64,000 nt of DNA, taken from NCBI GenBank assembly GCA_046349775.1, contig JAXMBS010000010.1, forward strand, positions 1 through 64,000. Reading direction: 5' to 3'. The notes under the pieces are model-generated. The model had not been told where the DNA came from. It saw only the letters and a list, made by a program, of their open reading frames with translations, and searched no databases. Below are positions 9,801 through 16,474 of this stretch, in pieces (the first letter of the stretch is position 1; each line of letters starts with the position of its first letter). This DNA comes from JAEUIG01 sp046349775 (GTDB taxonomy: Bacteria; Planctomycetota; Planctomycetia; Planctomycetales; Planctomycetaceae). A program made the translations under genes and the position numbers.

Positions 9801-10275
9801 CATAGTTGCTGAGATAAAGCTGGTCGTAGCGGCCGTCCGGCGAATTGAGGCTGACCGTCAGGAGAATGTCGGGCGACCGCTTCTTCGTCGTCACTCCGGT
9901 CTGCCGCACGACGTCCGGCAACTGCGGCATCGCCAGCGCGACGCGGTTCTGTACGAGTACCTGTGCCAGGTTCAGATTGACGCCGGGCTTAAACGTCACG
10001 GTCAGCGTGTACGAGCCGTCGCTGGTCGACTGCGACGACATGTACAGCATGTTCTCAACGCCATTGACCTGCTGCTCAATCGTGGCGGCGACGGTCTCCG
10101 CGACGACCTTGGAACTGGCGCCGGGGTAGTTGCAGTCGACCTGCACGGTGGGAGGCGCCACCGGGGGATACTGCGCGATCGGCAGATAGAACACGGCGAT
10201 CCCGCCCACGACCGTGAACAGGATCGAGATCACGCTCGCGAAGATCGGCCGATCGATGAAAAACCGCGACAGCAC
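6877..10275 (-). CDS. RND efflux permease, HAE1 (AcrB) type, first permease of the operon
   Basis: A 1132-residue pump paralogous to the gene at 3393-6728. It has the N-terminus MLSRFFIDRPIFAS, the TM4 pair in GIVVDDAIVVVEAVDHH, and the TM10 lysine in GLACKNAILIVEFAKLQ, so the proton relay looks intact. It lacks the extra hydrophobic insertion of its partner. Instead it has a C-terminal cytoplasmic tail of about 90 residues after TM12, rich in Arg and Pro. It begins 61 bp after the membrane-fusion gene, consistent with one transcript. Family assignment is secure; substrate is unknown. Confidence 0.93.
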   Translation of the reverse strand: MLSRFFIDRPIFASVISILFTVVGGIAVFYLPIAQYPPVAPPTVQVDCNYPGASSKVVAETVAATIEQQVNGVENMLYMSSQSTSDGSYTLTVTFKPGVNLNLAQVLVQNRVALAMPQLPDVVRQTGVTTKKRSPDILLTVSLNSPDGRYDQLYLSNYAVLRIKDELARLPGISEVLVFGQRDYSMRIWIDPDMLMVRGLAISDVINAIREQNLQPALGQIGAPPAPDSQLRQIPLTIKGRLHSPEDFGNIILRTTTDGRIIRIKDVGRTEVNARSQDINNRFDSKPTVGLAVFQLPDANALATADEVKAMMARLSRDFPDGVVYEIGYDTTPFIRESIKEVFKALRDAVLLVALVVLVFLQGWRAAIIPLLAVPVAIVGTFAAMYLVGFSLNNLTLFGLVLAIGIVVDDAIVVVEAVDHHIRRGLAPRLAALKAMDDVSGPVIAVGFVLSAVFIPCTFVSGIIGQFFRQFALTIAVSTVISMINSLTLSPALAAVLLRKSGAHRDPLTRMFDLLLGWFFRLFNFGFRRTTSIYLRAVGGLLRIPAIALVAYVGLLGLTGWGYRQLPTGFIPSQDKGYLIASVQLPDSAAAVRTRDVVARIEKIALETEGVKNVNSVAGNSFILSAYGSNFGSMFIILEPFDDRRTPELYAEEIANTLRKRYAAEVPEALVNVFPAPAVSGLGRAGGFRFVVEDRGDVGLQQLQKQTDNLVKAGNETPGLVGLTTVYNANSPQLYIDIDREQCLKQGVTLGEMFATLQGFLGSRYVNDFNMFGRTWQVIVQADMESRNQIEDVPKLRVRNSKGDMVPIGTLAKVSPIAAPLVLTRYNMYPGAAINGNVGKGFSTGQAIAALEGLADAQLPANMSYEWTELTFLERTTANTGPIIFSLSVAFVFLVLAALYESWSLPLAVILVVPMCVLCSIAGVWTAAMDINVFTQIGFVVLIGLACKNAILIVEFAKLQRDEGVDRRTAILQACELRLRPIAMTSFAFILGVLPLVIATGAGAEMRRALGTTVFSGMLGVTAFGVLLTPVFFFAIDWASERTQHAYPVLYRVLEWSLALLRLHPLRAAGTWALSTTRERLRRRNLLTPKPASPPIPANGAPVRHTYEPHGSNGLARSGTISTEHAKTPRAP

Positions 10276-10335
10276 GCCGCAAAACCTTGTTGGACAGCCG
10301 GTGGCGTCAGCCGTCGTTGCACATCTCGATCAGGT

Positions 10336-11607
10336 TCAGTTTGACTTCGCCGGCGGCCCCTCTTTCGGCAGTTCCTTCGCCGGTGCGGTCGTCGCGGTGC
10401 CCGGCTTGCCCGCAGCGTCTCCGGCCGGAGGAGCCGCGGACGATGGTTCGTCCGGCGTCCAGGGCTTGGCGATTACCTTCGCTTTGGGTCGGACCCGCTG
10501 CAGTCCCGTCACAACGATGCGGTCGCTGGACTGGATGCCCGATTTGATGACAACTTTTCCCTCGGTCAGCCAGCCAATTTCCACTCGCCGGTACTCGATC
10601 TCGTCTTTGCCGTTTACGACATAGACGAACCGTTGTCCCTGATCTGCGCCGAGGGCTTCCTCGGGAATCAGCAGGGCCGGGGCAACCGGGCCGAGCGGCA
10701 CACGCAGGCGCACGAACATTCCGGGCGACAGCAGGCCGCCCGAATTGGCGATTTCCACGCGAGCCCGCAATGTGCCGGTACTCAGGTCGATCTGGTTGTC
10801 GACCCAGTTGATCCTTCCCACCAGATCGTACTTTTCCTCTCCGGCGACGGAGACAAGCACCGGCTGATTGCGGTCCGGGGCTTCCTTGAGCACCCCCTCC
10901 TCAACCAGCCGCCGCATCGCGAGCACGCTGCGCTCGTCAAAATCGAAGTACGCGTAGATCGGATCGAGCGAAACGATCGTTGCCAGCGGCGTCTCATCCG
11001 CAATCACCAGGTTGCCGGGATCGAGCAGCCGGCGCCCGATGCGACCGGAAATCGGAGCGACGATCCTGGTGAACTGCACATCGATGGCCGAGCGATCGCG
11101 GGCGGATTCCGCCACGCCGACGGCGGCTTCGGCCACCGCCACCTGGTACGTCATCGTTTCGAGTTGCTGCTGCGTTGTCGCCTGCGATTCCGCCAGCTTC
11201 TTGGTGCGATTCAGATCTGCGCGGCTGCGGTCCGCTTCAGCCTTGCGCTGATTGACCATTGCCTCGGAGGCGGCCAGGTCCGCCTTGTAAGTCGAATCGT
11301 CAATCTCGAACAGCACATCCCCTTCCTTGACGTCCGTTCCTTCCTGAAAGTTCACCTTGGTCAGGTAGCCGGTGACTCGCGAGCGAAGCTCCACCGTTTT
11401 GGGAGATCCAGTACGTCCGCCGATCTCCTCAAAGGGCTGCACGGGGCGCTCTTCCGGGAGGACGAACCGGACTTCGGCGGTCTTCGGCGGGGGAGGCGCG
11501 CTATTCGCCTTGCTGCAACCCGCGACCAGCGGCGCGAGCGCGACGGCCGCCACCAGGAACAGCCGCAGTGCCTCTGGTCGAATACGAACTTCGGTCGCCG
11601 ATTTCAT
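10336..11607 (-). CDS. RND periplasmic adaptor (membrane-fusion) lipoprotein
   Basis: A 423-residue protein of the AcrA/MexA family that couples the RND permeases to an outer-membrane channel. ATG 11607 is preferred because it gives a short lipoprotein signal with lipobox LVAG-C31; a TTG 36 bp upstream (11643) is the alternative. The order is a first lipoyl/barrel half (SRVTGYLTKVNFQEGTDVKEGD), an alpha-hairpin rich in Ala/Gln/Arg (about 90-150), the second lipoyl half (TRIVAPISGRIGRRLLDPGN), a beta-barrel, and a Pro/Ala-rich C-terminal tail. It is the first gene of the efflux operon and faces a TetR gene across a perfect palindrome at 11654-11671, which is probably its operator. Confidence 0.92.
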   Translation of the reverse strand: MKSATEVRIRPEALRLFLVAAVALAPLVAGCSKANSAPPPPKTAEVRFVLPEERPVQPFEEIGGRTGSPKTVELRSRVTGYLTKVNFQEGTDVKEGDVLFEIDDSTYKADLAASEAMVNQRKAEADRSRADLNRTKKLAESQATTQQQLETMTYQVAVAEAAVGVAESARDRSAIDVQFTRIVAPISGRIGRRLLDPGNLVIADETPLATIVSLDPIYAYFDFDERSVLAMRRLVEEGVLKEAPDRNQPVLVSVAGEEKYDLVGRINWVDNQIDLSTGTLRARVEIANSGGLLSPGMFVRLRVPLGPVAPALLIPEEALGADQGQRFVYVVNGKDEIEYRRVEIGWLTEGKVVIKSGIQSSDRIVVTGLQRVRPKAKVIAKPWTPDEPSSAAPPAGDAAGKPGTATTAPAKELPKEGPPAKSN

Positions 11608-11653
11608 CAATAAGTTCGAAATGGCCTTGATTCTTTTCAACAACGAAAGAAAA

Positions 11654-11671
11654 TGACTGACGAGTCAGTCA
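11654..11671. promoter_or_regulatory. Candidate TetR operator between regulator and efflux operon
   Basis: TGACTGAC-GA-GTCAGTCA is a perfect 8-bp inverted repeat with a 2-bp centre. It lies 47 bp upstream of the adaptor start and 128 bp upstream of the tetR start. Size and symmetry fit binding of a TetR dimer; autoregulation plus control of the pump is the likely arrangement, by inference. Confidence 0.7.
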
Positions 11672-11798
11672 GTGCCAATGGTACGCGATCTGTTAGGGGA
11701 TTCAATGCCCTTCCTCGCAAGAATTCACAAAGAGCCGAGGTACGGTGTCCCCGCCGGGTGAGCGGGACACCCCGACCCCCAGGCCAAGCCATCCATAA

Positions 11799-12512
11799 AT
11801 GTCAGGAATTCTCGAAAATACTCCCGCTCCCGGTCTCCCAGACCCCGGTCTTCCGGCCTTGGGCGGCGCCGCCGAATGCGCGGATTCCCGCGTCAAACGC
11901 AAGGCGGATCGCCGCAAGGCAATCATCGAAGCTGCCGCGAAGCTCTTTGCCAGGCACGGCTACAGCGACTGCGATATGGAGCGCGTCGCCGCGAAGCTCG
12001 GGATCGCCAAGGGGACGCTGTACCTCTACTTTGAAGGCAAGCAGCAGCTCTTCTTTGCCTGTGTCGAGTGGGGCATGGCGGAAATGCAACGGCTGATCTT
12101 TGAAGCCGCCGACGAAGCGAAAGCCCCCCTGCAGCGGATTGGCGACTCATTCCGCGCCTATCTCCAGTTCTTCAGCGATCACCCCGAATATGTGGAGTTG
12201 ATGATCCAGGAGCGAGCCGTCTTTCACAACACCCGGAAGCCCACGTACTTTGAGCATCGCAACCGGATCCGCCCGTACTTTCGTACGATCTACGCTTCGC
12301 TTGTGGATGATGGTCTGATCCGCGATGACGTGCCGGTTGACCAGCTCATGGAGACGATCGGCGCCACGCTGTATGGCACGATGTTCTTCAACCATGCCGT
12401 CGGCCGCACCACGTCGCTGGACGATCAGCATCAACGGCTGATGAAGACGGTGTTTGGCGGAATCCTGACAGACACCGGGCGGGCGAAATACGCCTCACTT
12501 GTTGAAGAGTGA
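11799..12512 (+). CDS. TetR/AcrR-family transcriptional regulator
   Basis: 237 residues. After a Pro-rich N-terminal extension (about 30 residues), residues 34-85 form the TetR DNA-binding domain: RRKAIIEAAAKLFARHGY, then the helix-turn-helix VAAKLGIAKGTLYLYFEGK. The rest is an all-helical ligand-binding domain with the dimer region near the C-terminus. Divergent placement next to the RND operon, with a palindromic site between them, points to local repression of the efflux genes and of itself. The ligand is unknown. No clear ribosome-binding site precedes ATG 11799; an internal start after the Pro-rich stretch cannot be excluded. Confidence 0.88.
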   Translation: MSGILENTPAPGLPDPGLPALGGAAECADSRVKRKADRRKAIIEAAAKLFARHGYSDCDMERVAAKLGIAKGTLYLYFEGKQQLFFACVEWGMAEMQRLIFEAADEAKAPLQRIGDSFRAYLQFFSDHPEYVELMIQERAVFHNTRKPTYFEHRNRIRPYFRTIYASLVDDGLIRDDVPVDQLMETIGATLYGTMFFNHAVGRTTSLDDQHQRLMKTVFGGILTDTGRAKYASLVEE

Positions 12513-12606
12513 GTGATGCGGGTGACGCACCGCGGCTGATCCGGCGAATGGTGGAGCTGGCCACGCAGAATGGCCGGTACGGCGACCGCCGGGCCACGCT
12601 GTCGCT

Positions 12607-12655
12607 GCTCTGTTGGCGATCGAATCGTAGACGCTGGAACGATCGCTAACAGAGC
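12607..12655. repeat. Long hairpin between convergent genes
   Basis: Arms GCTCTGTTGGCGATCG (12607-12622) and CGATCGCTAACAGAGC (12640-12655) pair over 16 bp with one mismatch and a 17-nt loop. It lies between the tetR stop and the stop of the convergent PQQ gene and may act as a bidirectional transcription barrier. No U-run follows, so it is not called a terminator. Confidence 0.5.
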
Positions 12656-12746
12656 CTGCCGCAAAAACGGCGTAATTCTCACGCCGCGATGAAGACAGTG
12701 CGTAGATCTTCATCGGGCAACTTCTGTAAGGCATGTTGCGGCGCTT

Positions 12747-13937
12747 TCACGGCGCCAGTGACAGCGCGCGGATTTCGGAATTGCCGCGAACGTAGAGCGT
12801 GTCGCCGACCAGGGCCGGATGTGACAGCAATCCGCTTTCGCCGGGAAAGACGTGGTAACGGTCCAGTACGCGATATTCTTCGGCTTGCGCGTCGACGAGC
12901 AGCAATTCGCCCGCTTCCGTCCAGGCGAGGAGACGGCGGTCATCCGCCAGAAGACTCACGTGAGCGCGGAAAGCCTCGTCCGTGGCGCGCCAGACCACAC
13001 TCAGATTGTTGTCGAGGTCGAGGCAGTAGAGCGCCTTGCAGACTCCCAAGAGACGCCGTCCGGAGATGACCGGCGTGTGCGTATCGGGCGCCAGTTTGCG
13101 GAACACGGCGACGGGCTCTGGTTCCAGCCGTCCCTCCTCTGAAAAGCGATACAGACATGTGCCATTGTTCTCGGTCGAAACGACGAGCTTGTCCTCGAAG
13201 ACGATGGGCGTAGGGACGTGAAAGTCTTTGGCCGTCTGCGGAGCGAGCGTCCACAATCGCTTGCCGGACGCTGTGTCCCAGCCTCCGAGAGTAATCGAGT
13301 CGTGGCCCACGATCTGGTGCGAGCCGTTGATCGTCATCTCAATGAGGGATCCATACGACGGCGAATTCCCGGTCGTCGCCCACCGGACGTCGCCCGTCGC
13401 CGGATCCAGCGCGACGACCGCGCCTTCTTCACCCCCGGGACCCAGGACGAGTTGTTCGTTCACGATCAGTGGTGAACCGCAGAACCCCCAGGGAAGCTCG
13501 GCCGAAACGTTGAATTCGTCGACAACATTCAGTCTCCAGAGGACCTTGCCGGTCTCGACATTCGCACACGTCAGATGCCCTGACGCTCCGAACAAAAACA
13601 CGCGGTCTCCGTCCACTAGGGGCGTGGCGCGCGGCGAATTGCCATAGTCAAATCGCGACGGAGCGAGATACCGGACCGTCCACTTTTCGCGACCCGTGGT
13701 GGCGTCAAAGCCGCGGAAGACGTCGACCGTGTCATCGAGTTCGCGGTCGCTCACGATGACGCAATCGGCCGTCGCCGCAATGCCGCCGAGCCCCGCAGAA
13801 CTCAGCGTGCGGCTCCATGTCACGCTTGGGGCGTCCGCGAGTCGCTCCGGCAACCTCGGAACGCGGCCATCCCTGTGCGGGCCGCGCCACCCCGGCCACC
13901 CCGCAGAGGCGGGGTCAGCCGCGCTTTCCGAGTTCAG
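12747..13937 (-). CDS. PQQ-like beta-propeller protein without a standard start codon
   Basis: The typical planctomycete N-terminal motif of these propellers (WPGWRGPHRDG) lies upstream of the first TTG (13853), so the protein must begin earlier. No in-frame ATG, GTG or TTG exists between that motif and the upstream gene. The frame can be entered only at a CTG (13937-13935, overlapping the TGA of the upstream gene as CTGA) or by -1 frameshifting on the A9G run at 13940-13949. Counted from the CTG the protein has 396 residues: the motif at 14-24, then repeated blades with the usual signatures (TGREKWTVRY, TGKVLWRLNV, TGDVRWATT, SGKRLWTLA). There is no signal peptide of its own, unusual for this family. 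It is the last gene of the NHL/PhnD-like/PQQ operon. Confidence 0.75.
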   Translation of the reverse strand: MNSESAADPASAGWPGWRGPHRDGRVPRLPERLADAPSVTWSRTLSSAGLGGIAATADCVIVSDRELDDTVDVFRGFDATTGREKWTVRYLAPSRFDYGNSPRATPLVDGDRVFLFGASGHLTCANVETGKVLWRLNVVDEFNVSAELPWGFCGSPLIVNEQLVLGPGGEEGAVVALDPATGDVRWATTGNSPSYGSLIEMTINGSHQIVGHDSITLGGWDTASGKRLWTLAPQTAKDFHVPTPIVFEDKLVVSTENNGTCLYRFSEEGRLEPEPVAVFRKLAPDTHTPVISGRRLLGVCKALYCLDLDNNLSVVWRATDEAFRAHVSLLADDRRLLAWTEAGELLLVDAQAEEYRVLDRYHVFPGESGLLSHPALVGDTLYVRGNSEIRALSLAP

Positions 13938-14821
13938 TTCTTTTTTTTTGCGGCGGGACTTGTTTCGGCAACAACGGCGTTGTCCTCGGGGACGAATCCC
14001 GACTTGCTTTCGATTGCGCCTAAGAGCACGGGTTCCTCGCCGACCTCCTTAAGGGCCGCTGTGATCGCCGCCTGGTCGGACTCCGGCAGCGCCGTCGAGA
14101 TGAAAGCAGCGATGAACGGCACAGGTTCAGTTGTCCCGATGACCCGGAGATCGCCTTTCTCGATCGTGCCGCAGCCTTCCAGCAGCGGCGCTGCGTAGCT
14201 GGAGATCACCGTTGCAGCGCGGCTGTCCGGACCGGCCTCAAGAATCGTCGTCGCTCCGTCGCTGCACGCCGCGCACGTTTCGATTTTCTCCGCAGCGGTC
14301 ACGCCGTGTTTCTTCAGCAGTGCGATCGCGGCATTGTGCTTTTCGTCGCAATCGGCCGGGCCGAAGATGATCCGATACCCTTTGAGGTCCGCCACCGTTC
14401 GGGCGGGATCGGACGCAGGCACAACAACCAGCCCTGTTTGAGTGGTCTGACCGTCCTTGCCAGACAGGGCCAACACGGCGGACAGGGGAACCTTATGCTG
14501 CTTGGACTGTGCCGCCACGACCGACCGTTTGCCGATGACGAGATCAGCGTGCCGATCGGTCTTGTCGAGCGCCTTGCCCAGCGATTCGCTGAATTCGATC
14601 CGCACCGGGCGTCCGAGTTCCTGCTCGAGGTATTTGCCGAGTTCTTCGTACTTCCGCTGCGCATATCCTTTCACGCAGGGGCAGGAGAGCGGCGCCGCAA
14701 GCGGGTCCATGACAATCATGGTCAGCGGCTGGGAATCCGCGGCGATCGACAGCATGGGCGTCCACGCGACGCCGACGACAGTCGCGATCACCAGGAATTG
14801 TGTGCGGAGCAGATGGCGCAT
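13934..14821 (-). CDS. PhnD-like periplasmic substrate-binding protein, Cys-rich
   Basis: 295 residues from ATG 14821, chosen because a signal peptide begins there (MRHLLRTQFLVIATVVGVA, cleavage near SIAA). The fold signatures of the phosphate/phosphonate ABC-binding family are visible: LGKYLEQELGRPVRIEF, DLVIGKRSVV, TVADLKGYRIIFG, and VISSYAAPLLEGCG. It differs from ordinary PhnD proteins by six cysteines in the mature part (C47, C49, C158, C183, C186, C217), two of them in CxC/CxxC form, suggesting metal or redox chemistry; that is inference. No permease or ATPase gene is nearby. It lies 34 bp downstream of the NHL gene and ends in AAKKKN at the slippery run that overlaps the PQQ propeller. 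Confidence 0.75.
   Translation of the reverse strand: MRHLLRTQFLVIATVVGVAWTPMLSIAADSQPLTMIVMDPLAAPLSCPCVKGYAQRKYEELGKYLEQELGRPVRIEFSESLGKALDKTDRHADLVIGKRSVVAAQSKQHKVPLSAVLALSGKDGQTTQTGLVVVPASDPARTVADLKGYRIIFGPADCDEKHNAAIALLKKHGVTAAEKIETCAACSDGATTILEAGPDSRAATVISSYAAPLLEGCGTIEKGDLRVIGTTEPVPFIAAFISTALPESDQAAITAALKEVGEEPVLLGAIESKSGFVPEDNAVVAETSPAAKKKN
13940..13949 (-). promoter_or_regulatory. Slippery run A AAA AAG at the gene junction
   Basis: Read on the minus strand in the frame of the PhnD-like gene the codons are GCA AAA AAA AAG AAC TGA. They contain the heptamer A AAA AAG, the -1 slippage sequence known from E. coli dnaX. A -1 shift avoids the TGA and enters the PQQ-propeller frame. A 7-bp stem ACCCCGC/GCGGGGT with a CTCT loop lies downstream at 13898-13915, about 24 nt from the slip site, further than in dnaX. 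Transcriptional slippage on A9 would have the same effect. An indel error in the homopolymer is an alternative. Confidence 0.45.
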
Positions 14822-14855
14822 GAGGAGGTTCCGTCGGAGTGCGCGTGACAGAGAA

Positions 14856-16127
14856 TTACTCGGTCTTCTCGGCCACGGCGTCATTGCGGGACAACACGAT
14901 GATCCGCTGTCCCGGTTTGTCGCAGAAGTACACGGTGTTGCCGTCGGACGACACCGCCACGGCGACGTTTTTGCACCCGCCGCTAAGCGTTGTGCTGCCC
15001 ACCAGGCCGCGGTACTCACCGCCGCTGCTGAAGCAGCGGATGATGCCTTCCGATTCCGCCGTGTAAATGAGTCCGTCCTTGCCGACGCAGAGGTTCATCG
15101 GGTTACAGCACCCGCCGAAGCCGGAGTCTTCCGCGTCGCCCACGTCGAGGCCGATGGCCCCGGAATTCCGCCTCTCGCTGCGTTCGCCGATGTCTTTGAT
15201 CTTTTCGCCATCGCGAGTGTAGCGACCCACGCGATGACTGCAGTTCTCCGCGACAAACAGTTCGTTTCCGGACGCGCGGACGTCCATCTGGCCGCAGCAG
15301 CCCCGCAGTTCCGAGAGCACCTGCTTGCTCCCCTGGAATGCGTGATCCATCCGCCACACCGAGTATCCGAAACCGGTGGACTCTCCAGTCACCACAAATA
15401 CATCCTGATCCGTGACAGTCACGCCGTTGATGAGCCTGAGGCGATCGGTCAATTGTTTCATCAAGTCGTCCACGGACGGCACTTGAATGCGGACGCGGAC
15501 CGTCTCAAACTCCCGGAGCTGCACTTCGAAGCGCTGCATGCGGCGTTTTTCAGCCGCGGTCAGCTCGCTTTCCTCCTTGGCCTTCAGTTCATCGAGCTTT
15601 TCCTGGATTTCTTTCTTCTGCTCGTCGAACTGAGCGGCGAACTGGGCCTGGGACTCCTCGTACTGCTTCTGCAAGGCGGTGGCCCGCTCGCGCAGCTTCT
15701 CCGTATCGGCGATCGCCTCTTTCAAGTGCGGCAACTCGATTCTGGACAGTTCGTGGCCCGTCCCATCGAGCTTCACCAGTCGGCCGTCGCCTCCAACGAA
15801 GACATTTCCGTCCGGCCCGGCCGCGATCGATTGCGCGGCGAAATCAATTTTCCAGACTTCGGCGGGCTCGCCGGCCGCGTCAAACACGTGGACTTCGCTG
15901 GCCGGCGCGGCCTTGACTTCTCCCGGCTCGCCGTGGGAGCCTCCGGACGCCACGAGGGCAGCGACCTTGCCATCCGGCAGCAGCGTGAATGTCTGCAGGC
16001 TGCTCCCATCATGTCCAGGCACGTCGATCGTGCGGGACTGTTTGTGGGACGCATCTGCCGCGGCCGCCAGAGGGGCGGCGTACACACAAACGGCAAGAGA
16101 CAGAAAGCCGCAGCACAACCGACTCAT
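14856..16127 (-). CDS. Exported NHL-repeat propeller with coiled-coil insertion and Cys pairs
   Basis: 423 residues; ATG 16127 is chosen for the GAGGTGG sequence just upstream and the following signal peptide (LSLAVCVYAAPLAAAADA). NHL-type strands are seen at 45-125 (FTLLPDGKVAALVASGG, SIAAGPDGNVFVGGDGRLVKL) and 235-420 (GLDVGD, NLCVGKDGLIYTAESEG, VAVSSDGNTVYFCDKPGQ). A charged coiled coil of about 80 residues (137-215) is inserted between blades. Cysteines cluster in the second half: GCCGQMD (277/278), ENCSHRV (296), GGCCNPMNLC (340/341/347), GGCKNVAV (385). These could bind metal or form disulfides. It is the first gene of the operon. Confidence 0.8.
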   Translation of the reverse strand: MSRLCCGFLSLAVCVYAAPLAAAADASHKQSRTIDVPGHDGSSLQTFTLLPDGKVAALVASGGSHGEPGEVKAAPASEVHVFDAAGEPAEVWKIDFAAQSIAAGPDGNVFVGGDGRLVKLDGTGHELSRIELPHLKEAIADTEKLRERATALQKQYEESQAQFAAQFDEQKKEIQEKLDELKAKEESELTAAEKRRMQRFEVQLREFETVRVRIQVPSVDDLMKQLTDRLRLINGVTVTDQDVFVVTGESTGFGYSVWRMDHAFQGSKQVLSELRGCCGQMDVRASGNELFVAENCSHRVGRYTRDGEKIKDIGERSERRNSGAIGLDVGDAEDSGFGGCCNPMNLCVGKDGLIYTAESEGIIRCFSSGGEYRGLVGSTTLSGGCKNVAVAVSSDGNTVYFCDKPGQRIIVLSRNDAVAEKTE

Positions 16128-16474
16128 AGTCCACCTCGTTAGACGCGTGGCAGAGACGATTTCAAGCAGCTGTCGCAGCCGCAAATTATCGACTGCACAA
16201 TTCAAAGTCCAGTTCTTACGCCCAGTGACGGCGAAACGTGGGAAGACGTTCCAGGAAAAACATCGGTTTGATTGCCGCCGGAGAAGTGCGGCAACAGCGG
16301 CTGCGCCGGTCGGCCACGGCGCGCAGCATCCCGCTCCGGAGCCGCAAAAAAAACTCGTTCCTGCCTCTGAGGCCAACCTCCCATCTGCGGTCACATCGGC
16401 GGCGGTTGATGCTATACTGTCGTTGTATGGCATGCCCGAGGGAGGGCTGCGGCCCGTAGCACCGCGCAGCTTCG
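16128..16474. other. Divergent intergenic region, NHL operon and DUF1501 gene
   Basis: No coding region is supported. A TATACT hexamer at 16413-16418 could be a -10 box for the DUF1501 gene, but no good -35 box is visible. The region must hold promoters in both directions. Confidence 0.4.

Noticed and set aside
12607..12655. The 16-bp hairpin as a classical terminator
   Set aside because: There is no U-run on either side, so only a neutral inverted-repeat call is made.
14457..16142. A 561-codon plus-strand open frame opposite the NHL and PhnD-like genes
   Set aside because: It spans two well-supported genes on the other strand and has no domain features.
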